NCBI GenBank assembly: GCA_002633005.1
Contig: NMRA01000023.1
Coordinates: 402,084-466,083, forward strand
Length of the DNA: 64,000 bases
From: Phoronis australis
Lineage: Eukaryota; Phoronida; Phoronidae
Reading direction: 5' to 3'
In this document: piece by piece, positions 57,561-64,000 of the stretch
How the letters are laid out: the number at the start of each line of letters is the position of its first letter
Numbering within the stretch: the stretch's first letter is position 1
Notes under the pieces: model-generated
What the model saw: the letters and a program-made list of their open reading frames with translations, nothing else
Told to the model about the DNA's origin: nothing
Database searches by the model: none
Made by a program: the position numbers and the translations under genes

Positions 57561-58440
57561 CCCGTTGAAAAAGTATCCGGGATTTTGTTAGATCTGGCCT
57601 GCTACTGACTGTTATCAAAGTCGTTAACGATTCAAACTAACTCGGGTAATGGCGAGTTTGCTCCTCAATACCTTCCAAGTACGGGAAAAATACTAGTTGG
57701 TCAGTCACAAAGCGACACGCATGTCACTAGTGTTAACTTTCTTTCCGAGGTATAAAACAAAGTCTGGATTTGGTTTTTACATATTGTGAAAAGACGTTTT
57801 TGAACACTGAAGTTGTGTAAAATGAAAGTGACACACCATATAAGCTGCGTGTCAATTTTAAACCACACGCGGTCGTTTGTAGTGCGCTATGATGGACGCT
57901 AGCTTGAACTGTGAGCGCTTCATTGGAAATTCTCAAAATTTAAGGGTGGACTTTTAATAGATCAGTGAGCGCTTATTATGAAACACTTTAAAGGTAGGGA
58001 GTAGGCTTGTGCGTGAGCATAGTCGTTAACCTCAGTTTTTGCGGTAATAAGATATTAAAACGCTGCAATGGTAAGAGACGTTATAATAATGCGATTTTGC
58101 GAGGCAAACTCCATCTAGTAGGGGCGACTTTCTGGATACCGTTACCACCTAAATTGTACCCTTTTTAGCCACCCGGAATGATTTTGTTTTTAACTGCCCG
58201 CTTCAGCCAGAACAAGGTTGTTTCTATAGGAGTCTGAACATTTTACGGCGACGGTGGTTCGGGGAGCGAAAAGTTGTCGGGGGGATGTATAAAGAGAAGA
58301 ATGGAAAGTTCGCTAACTTGAACCACAATTTCGCATCTAGTGCCCGTTTAGTTGCAATAGCTGGCTACGGGCATAGAATACAGGGTTTACAGAACGTCGA
58401 CCTCGGGAAACATCGGAACAGGACGGTATACTCTTTCATT
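57561..58440. other. Unassigned intergenic DNA
   Basis: Moderately CpG-containing sequence with no recognised gene or repeat. The frame starting at 58285 runs into the gap and is not supported. Confidence 0.4.
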
Positions 58441-58469
58441 TGGGACTGTCGCTGTTCTTTGCAGTGGTG

Positions 58470-58615
58470 NNNNNNNNNNNNNNNNNNNNNNNNNNNNNNN
58501 NNNNNNNNNNNNNNNNNNNNNNNNNNNNNNNNNNNNNNNNNNNNNNNNNNNNNNNNNNNNNNNNNNNNNNNNNNNNNNNNNNNNNNNNNNNNNNNNNNNN
58601 NNNNNNNNNNNNNNN
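58470..58615. other. Assembly gap (146 N) inside a (GTG)n tract
   Basis: N bases are flanked by GCAGTGGTG on the left and GTGGTAGTGGTGG on the right. The gap therefore most likely spans an expanded GTG microsatellite. Frames crossing it are meaningless. Confidence 0.95.
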
Positions 58616-58687
58616 GTGGTAGTGGTGGTGGTAGTGGTGGTGGTGGTGATGGTACGTGGATCCAGAACACAAGGACAGCATTGTTGA

Positions 58688-58885
58688 AGGCAAATTCCAA
58701 GACACTGGACAATGTTGCTGAGGGCAAATTCTAGGACACTCGGTAATGTTGCTGAAAGCAAATTCCAGGACACTGGACAACATTGCTGAGAGCAAATTCC
58801 AGAACACTGGTTGCTGAGGGCAAAGTCCAGGACACTAAGCAATGTTTCTGAGAGCAAATCCCAGGACGCTAGGATGTTGTTGAGA
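58688..58885. repeat. 34-bp minisatellite, six units
   Basis: The word GCAAATTCCAGGACACT recurs with starts near 58690, 58724, 58758, 58792, 58820 and 58854. The period is 34 bases except one 28-base unit. The consensus unit is GCAAATTCCAGGACACTGG plus ACAATGTTGCTGAGG. Minus-strand frames here (repeats of CPRICPQQ type) are by-products. Confidence 0.9.
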
Positions 58886-58939
58886 TCTGCACCCAGGAGA
58901 CCATCATCACCCTTCTCAGGGCAGTCTGTAGTCATGCTC

Positions 58940-60300
58940 CAACAATATATAGAAATATCTACAAGAGGGGTAAGCCGTTAAAAGGACATCAAACCCGGCC
59001 AGACCACGCCTGTTGTCTGTTGACAAAACGTCCAAATGACACATATCTTACAAATTCCACCGGATATCTTCCCATGTTGTATCCTGAGTCTATGACTTGT
59101 TTTAATGATAACTCCATTTGCATAGACAATTTATTTAGCCATTCATTATAATATAAATAGTCATGCATTTACACAAGTCGTTCTTAGTTGCTAAATGCAC
59201 CTTAAAGTGACAAGAGTGTAGTAGTCGAAGTTAAACAACTAAACTAGGGTTTTACTAAGACTGCATGTATAATTGTTATTGATTACTTTAGAAATATCAA
59301 AACAAGGCAAGGATGCTGTACGTGAACTTGGAATCCTGTTTAATCTCAAGATTAAGCGGAAGTGAGTGTTGCGTGAATACGCGAAGCAACTTGACAAGTT
59401 CACTCAAACAATCACGTTCATGTTCATAAAAATTTGCACTGCACTATATCAAGTTACATTTGAATAAAATAATGTCAATTTTAACCAACCTTTTCGACTA
59501 CGTACGGGCAATCAGTAACAGTTTCACCAAACAATAATCGATGTAGCCATTCACATATTCCTCCGTTTCAGCGACGCAAGTTACGGTAAAGGAGAAAATG
59601 GTTGATTGCGAGGCCAATAATTCTATTAACGAACAAAAATTTTACCCTTTTGCCTTAATTAAAGAATATTAAATTTTAAGTTCACGCATACGCGATCTTG
59701 AGATTACGCAGGATTCCAAGTTCACGCACAGCAAGGAGACTTTCAAAAGGCCAAGTAGCCGTTTGGCTTTCATTCGATTTTATTTGCTGTATTTTGAAAT
59801 GAGTAAGATTTTATGGGGATGTACTATCGCCCGTGTATGTCTGTGGTATACAGACGATGTAATTTCCTAGCCCATAGCCAGCAGAGGGGCCACGGCACAT
59901 GTTTCCTACCGGCAAGTCATGAGCATAGTACAGTCGATGGTCTCATGACGTGAGTGAATAACCAGGAAGTTTTTCTGATTTTGGTTTAACTGTAAATTTA
60001 CAATGATTGGGAATGAATGATATACACTTACACCTCGTTGTCGGTCACTCCCTAGGCTCACCATACTGCAGAAGACACAGAGAGCAAGGAAAACATCAAA
60101 ATATTTCGAAACTGGGGATCACGGAATTCCCATTTTTGTCCGACTGTCTTGTGACTTATAGACCTAGGTGGCGTGGTTATCTTGCGGCATGCCGTACGTA
60201 GCGCCACTGTGCGACCTTCATACGAAAATGGAAATGCGGATTGGTACGTGTGACTAATGTTCGGCGACAGAATGAGTTTGTAAACCATGGAACACCAAAG
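58940..60300. other. Unassigned intergenic DNA
   Basis: I see no gene. GTTCACGCATACGCGATCTT near 59681 and a related AAGTTCACGCACAGC word near 59719 hint at small degenerate repeats. The frames at 60007-60201 (+) and 60058-60288 (-) lack support. Confidence 0.45.
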
Positions 60301-60469
60301 CGGAAAATTTTCAGGAGACGTATTTTCTACCTAAGATTTAAAAATAGACAAAATATTATTTTTAATCCATAAGACTAAAAATAAATACTTCAAAACCACA
60401 ATTTTTCTCATGCAACAATTAACAAGGGAACGAAATATATTTGATTTTCATTCTACAAGACCAAAAATA

Positions 60470-60640
60470 ATTACTAATATGGATCACCTAAGGACCGAAA
60501 CTTTACAGTGCCAGGATCTGTAATTTATCACCTCAGTACCTAAAATTTAACACTTCAGAACCAAAAGTTAAAACGCCAGGACAGGATATAATACGTCAGG
60601 ACCGATTATAAAAGTTTTTGACGCCAGGAACCGTTGCCAC
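60470..60640. repeat. Degenerate minisatellite of about 22-bp units
   Basis: Units of the type CAC.TCAGAACCAAAAGTTAAA recur: CACCTAAGGACCGAAAC, CCAGGATCTGTAATTTAT, CACCTCAGTACCTAAAATTT, CACTTCAGAACCAAAAGTTA, CGCCAGGACAGGATATAATA, CGTCAGGACCGATTATAAAA and CGCCAGGAACC. Lengths vary from 18 to 28 bases. Similar words (CTACAAGACCAAAAATAA) reach back to about 60370. Confidence 0.5.
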
Positions 60641-60968
60641 GATACCACGTTACACGGCATCCACAAGGATGACCGAGTATACAAGGGCGTTGAGCGATGT
60701 GTCGCCGATGACTGTCGTAGCCTATTATCGTGGCAATGAAGTTTAATATCTGTTGTCTCTTCCACGCTTTACAACAAAAGCTCGAATGTCACACTTGGAA
60801 ATGGGAAAACACCATGACTATTGATCTGGGGAAATACAATACTGCTTGCAGAGATAGAAATCGAAAAAAATGACAATCTAACCCACTTGCTCAGCCATAG
60901 CAACCTAAGTCCCTGTCGCTCAGCTTGACATTACGCATTTTAACGATCTATTAAAATAGCAAAATATT

Positions 60969-61154
60969 TTAAACGTAGTCAAAGACACCTGCCTTGATTT
61001 CAACGAATTTCTGGCAGACAACGGAGAAGCCGGATTGGCCGGTGACTTCGTTGTTTTGCACTGAGTAATCCTGGTCACAGAGTAACATCAAGAAGCTTAT
61101 CCCATTCAACAATAGTCCCACAATGTGATTCAGTTCGGTACTAAAATCGACCAC
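60969..61154 (-). CDS. Unrecognised small frame, possible first exon of an unknown gene
   Basis: ATG at 61154 (minus) opens 61 codons with a balanced composition and a hydrophobic helix (LLLNGISFLMLL). A possible donor AAGGCAG|GTGTCT lies near 60991. I recognise no family. It is not in phase with the first known TMEM192 exon. It could equally be a chance frame. Confidence 0.2.
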   Translation of the reverse strand: MVDFSTELNHIVGLLLNGISFLMLLCDQDYSVQNNEVTGQSGFSVVCQKFVEIKAGVFDYV

Positions 61155-62000
61155 GTCTTTTTAAATAGGTTGAAAATTCAAGAGCCCTTACGAGAGGGTT
61201 AGGACTGATTATTAAAACTACAAAAATTCAGTATTTCTGCAACAAAGTCTTTACTAACGCTCTTGCGTTGGCACACGGTATAATAACAAACCAAACTTAC
61301 CATCTGCGATAATGAAGAATAAACGTGCACATGTACACATTATTTTTATTCATTACGGGAATATATGTAAATTATTATATTATGTGAGTGTTGGTTACTA
61401 TGTGAAAACAACAGAGTGTGTTGTTCCGAACTACCGAACTAGAGCGGTCTCTAAGGAAGCTAGAATCAATGCTGTGTGTAGTCTACCGTTATGGTTTGGG
61501 TGGTAATATTTAAATAACCAGGAAGATTTCTGGCTAGTGGATCTAGCACGCTGGCCCTGTCCCTTTTTGTTCACGTTCTTTGTTTAATGTTAATAGCAAA
61601 AATAGCACAGCAAGTTTTCGATAACGTAGCACAACAACAAGTTCTGCGATTCCATTGGCCGGTCCATCGGCTTCCATTTTGTAGCTCAGGCTAGTCTCGA
61701 TCGGTGCCCATGGCTTTCAAGTTTTATTGCAATGTTACTAACTCGAATAACTTTTACATGTACCATAACAACATCCACCCAGTTGATACTTTTCTCTTTG
61801 TTCCGTTCTTCGAAAACTTCAGCAAGTCGGTCATTCTGCCGATGACTGGTCTACGGATTTGAATTTAAAAAAATACAGGACTCGCAAGATTCAATTCCAT
61901 TCTGACGACCCACCTTGCTGCCTGACCGAGTACGCCTATGTTGCACTCCACGGGTAATGTTTCGTATACTGTTGACTTTCTTTTACGGTTTCGTACTTTC
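61155..62000. other. Unassigned intergenic DNA
   Basis: TTCCATTGGCCGG followed by TTCCATTTTGT near 61650-61682 resembles CCAAT and YY1-like promoter words. A 50-codon frame with a good start context (GCCCATGG) lies at 61710-61862 (+). No known protein is recognised. Confidence 0.35.
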
Positions 62001-62016
62001 TCTCCGCCAGTTATGC

Positions 62017-62020
62017 AAAA
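62017..62020 (-). terminator. RNA polymerase III terminator of the tRNA gene
   Basis: A run of four T on the minus strand begins four bases beyond the discriminator base of the initiator tRNA. Confidence 0.6.
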
Positions 62021-62023
62021 CTG

Positions 62024-62095
62024 TAGCGGAGCAAGGTTTCGATCCTCGGACCTCTGGGTTATGGGCCCAGCACGCTTCCACTGCGCCACTCTGCT
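62024..62095 (-). tRNA. Initiator tRNA-Met (CAT anticodon)
   Basis: The 72-nt minus-strand sequence starts AGCAGAGTGGCGCAGTGGAA and contains the anticodon stem-loop GGGCCCATAACCC. The three G-C pairs next to the anticodon loop, the A1-U72 pair and a T loop of AUCGAAA type (A54, A60) are initiator hallmarks. The A box TGGCGCAGTGG and B box GGATCGAAACC are intact. A TTTT terminator follows four bases after the 3' end. One acceptor-stem pair is A-C (4:69) and one T-stem pair is G-U, so mild decay is possible. No intron and no encoded CCA. Confidence 0.85.
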
Positions 62096-62294
62096 AACCA
62101 GGCTTACAAAGTCCCTACATCTCTCCTAAGTCTTCCGGACATTGCAAGGGTAAAAGTGCGCTGTAGAACAAAAATACAAGTAATACCAGGAAGAGATGGC
62201 AATACCTATCCTGGAAGTCGACAGTGTAACTTACTGGAAGTGTGCTATCTTTTTGAGAGATTCAAATAGTTATACGAAAGGCACAACGAAAAGT

Positions 62295-62710
62295 GTGAAG
62301 CCAATATAGCGCAGTGGTCTGAGGATCGACAATTTAATCGAATTTTAATTCAATCACTACCTTTAAAGTAAATATTAAAAAGTGGCTGTAATTTACCTAA
62401 CCTTTTATACCCTGCCTGTCTTAATCATCTGATTGTTTCATTGTCGTAAATACTCTCATTGTCTAGAGTCATCTCTTAATTTATTTCATCTGTCTTAGTT
62501 AAATTTTTACCACTATTTGTCATTTAGTTAATGTCTTAATTCTCAACCTGTTTTAATTGTATCTTTGTTAGGTATAATTCATTGTTGTTTTATTACTTCA
62601 TTGTAATATATTACTGTTTTTCTTGTTGAGGGCCCTCTTGGAAAGCAGTGCTATCACTGAAGAGGCCACCCTCATTTTAAATATCACAATAATAAATAAA
62701 TAAATAAATT
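62295..62710 (+). mobile_element. LINE-like 3' tail, possibly a SINE with a tRNA-type head
   Basis: At 62307 TAGCGCAGTGG is a perfect A box, but no B box follows. From about 62420 AT-rich sequence leads to GTTGAGGGCCCTCTTGGAAA, CACTGAAGAGGCCACCCTCA and an AATAAATAAATAAA tail (about 62690-62706). The end is typical of non-LTR 3' tails. Whether head and tail are one element of about 410 bases is inference. Confidence 0.5.
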
Positions 62711-62794
62711 TTTAATGATTAAAGTAAACATTGCCCAGATAAGTTGCGGCACCCTGCTCAGATTGGAACTCGGAACGGTGCTATTAACATGGAT

Positions 62795-62925
62795 GGTGCA
62801 CCATAGGGGGCTGAGGGGCTATAACCCCCACTTTTTCAATGCTGCGCCGCCCGTGGTCTATGTGCGGTGCCCCACAGGGGAGCTGGGGAGCAATATCCTC
62901 CCACTTTTTTCAGTGCTGACCTTTT
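62795..62925. repeat. 71-bp imperfect tandem duplication
   Basis: GGTGCACCATAGGGGGCTGA with CCCCCACTTTTTCAATGCTG (unit 1) recurs as GGTGCCCCACAGGGGAGCTG with CTCCCACTTTTTTCAGTGCT (unit 2), starting 71 bases later. Confidence 0.7.
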
Positions 62926-63192
62926 AACTAGAGTCCAATTTTAACCAACAGTCGGCAATGAAATATCTGAAATAATTGACTCTATATTTTTACTGTAAAA
63001 TCCAAAAGTGAAACCAAAGTGCTCCGCGGATCTCCACACGCGTAGAACATTACACTTATTAGTCCACTTGGAATATATCAGCAAATTGATCGCTAAAAGT
63101 TCATTACTTAATCAAACAAGGAAATTTATACACGCGAATGACATCCCATAAAAAGGAGTGCAAGCGAGAGTTCTGTTGTTTCCTGATTCGAC

Positions 63193-63477
63193 ATGGTATT
63201 GAAATTAATTGCGCTTTCCTTCATTTTCTGTAAAGCATTTTGTAGTGCGACAGTTACGTTTAGTGAATTTAAGTTGGGGAAAACAGTCAGCAGCAAATGT
63301 GATGGGAGTTCTCTACCGGACGCCTCTGATGTTTCGTTGTGCGCCATTTCGTGCAGCTCCGTGACGCGATGCGTTGCATTTCTCTTCAACAGTGCAACGC
63401 AAGATTGTCAACAATGTTGGAGTTTGTCGGGAATCTCAAAAGATTCCAAGGATGGCAATATTGCCCTTGGAAGAAAG
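63193..63477 (+). CDS. First coding exon of a secreted Cys-rich protein (PAN/apple-like), runs off the window
   Basis: ATG at 63193 opens 95 codons ending at a good donor, AGAAAG|GTGAGT, in phase 0. The N-terminus (MVLKLIALSFIFCKAFCSA) is a typical signal peptide with likely cleavage near residue 19. The rest has paired cysteines in the pattern CAISC...TRCVAFLFNSATQDCQQC, which resembles a PAN/apple adhesion domain (a Cys-x3-Cys, then a Cys before a hydrophobic strand). Further exons lie beyond 64000. Invertebrates have many such proteins, often with added lectin or other extracellular domains. Confidence 0.65.
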
Positions 63478-64000
63478 GTGAGTTTGTTTTGACAGTCTGT
63501 CTCGTCTGTTTTTGTTCAACTGATGTGGAAAATACATCCATGCCGCAAGAATGCCTTTCGGTACACTCAATTCCGAACGTTCAAAAAACGTGATTTGGAA
63601 ACATTTGCGCTAAGAGCAGAAGGTTAGAGTAATCAATTTTGTAACGGTAAACGATCTAAATAAAGAATTGTCAGATTTGACACGTTAAGTTTGACACGTT
63701 GAGCTTGGGACGTTAAGTTTTATGTCAGCAAAAACGAGAGACGAAGTATTTAAGCAATTTGGGAATCAGCGCTCACGTGCACTAATACAATGCATTAATA
63801 TATCAGCTTGTAAATTTACCGTTCTCAGTTCACGGGTTCGTAGTATAAATCAGGATGTTTTGGATCAAATACGTTTGGACTATTAAACTCTAAAGCAAAG
63901 TATACGGTAACGTTTATTGTTGTCATGACTACAAAACCAATTGCGGTTAGCATAAGGGGACTTTTATATCAACACATATAAAAAAATTCTAAGAATATAT
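63478..64000 (+). other. Start of the intron after the signal-peptide exon
   Basis: No second exon of the PAN-like gene is recognised before the window ends. A short near-repeat, GACACGTTAAG then TTTGACACGTTGAGC, lies at about 63679-63712. Confidence 0.5.

Noticed and set aside
58285-58935. Long frames crossing the N block on both strands
   Set aside because: They exist only because N codons are read as open, and the rest is GTG repeat and minisatellite.
58887-58935. Minus-strand peptide MTTDCPEKGDDGLLGADL, resembling the human TMEM192 segment around DDPLLDAQL
   Set aside because: The available donors are phase 1 or 2 while the next exon needs phase 0. The equivalent segment is already present as SSSDELLSD in the 55525-55677 exon.

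Overview
The window reads as nuclear DNA of an invertebrate animal. It has long AT-rich introns with GT-AG boundaries, many degenerate dispersed repeats, and exons placed much as in the human orthologues. I cannot name the species. Two genes are recognised with confidence, a third enters at the right edge, and there is one tRNA gene.

Gene 1 (+ strand, about 5.5 to 47 kb) is a DYRK1-class protein kinase (DYRK1A/minibrain). Nine coding exons between 12050 and 44674 join in frame into 712 codons. The order is a probable N-terminal exon, an exon ending the N-terminal autophosphorylation accessory region, an NLS/DH-box exon, five kinase-domain exons, and a C-terminal exon with Ser/His-rich tracts that ends in the DYRK1 signature tail. 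A YY1/CRE/ETS-like motif cluster at 5.5 to 6.6 kb is the best promoter candidate.

Gene 2 (- strand, 50018 to 55677 and beyond) is TMEM192, a four-pass late endosome/lysosome membrane protein. Four exons are clear, a 19-nt microexon is tentative, and the exon with the start codon was not located. Genes 1 and 2 converge, and a CTCF-like motif lies between them.

From 56 to 63 kb the sequence is mostly repeats: (GTG)n tracts, a sequencing gap (58470-58615), a 34-bp minisatellite, a degenerate 22-bp-class array, a dispersed repeat shared with 17.7 kb, and a LINE-like 3' tail. It also holds an initiator tRNA-Met gene (- strand, 62024-62095). At 63193 a + strand gene begins, coding for a secreted cysteine-rich protein (PAN/apple-like) that runs off the edge.

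The introns contain MITE-like foldbacks, tRNA-derived SINE heads, LINE 3' tails and tandem duplications. The most interesting structures are a 50-bp minisatellite that starts inside a kinase exon and crosses its splice donor, a LINE tail supplying an intronic polyadenylation signal before the last DYRK1 exon, a hammerhead-like hairpin, and a dispersed repeat that keeps an ATG and a splice donor in both copies. I saw no clear evidence of an entirely new gene system.
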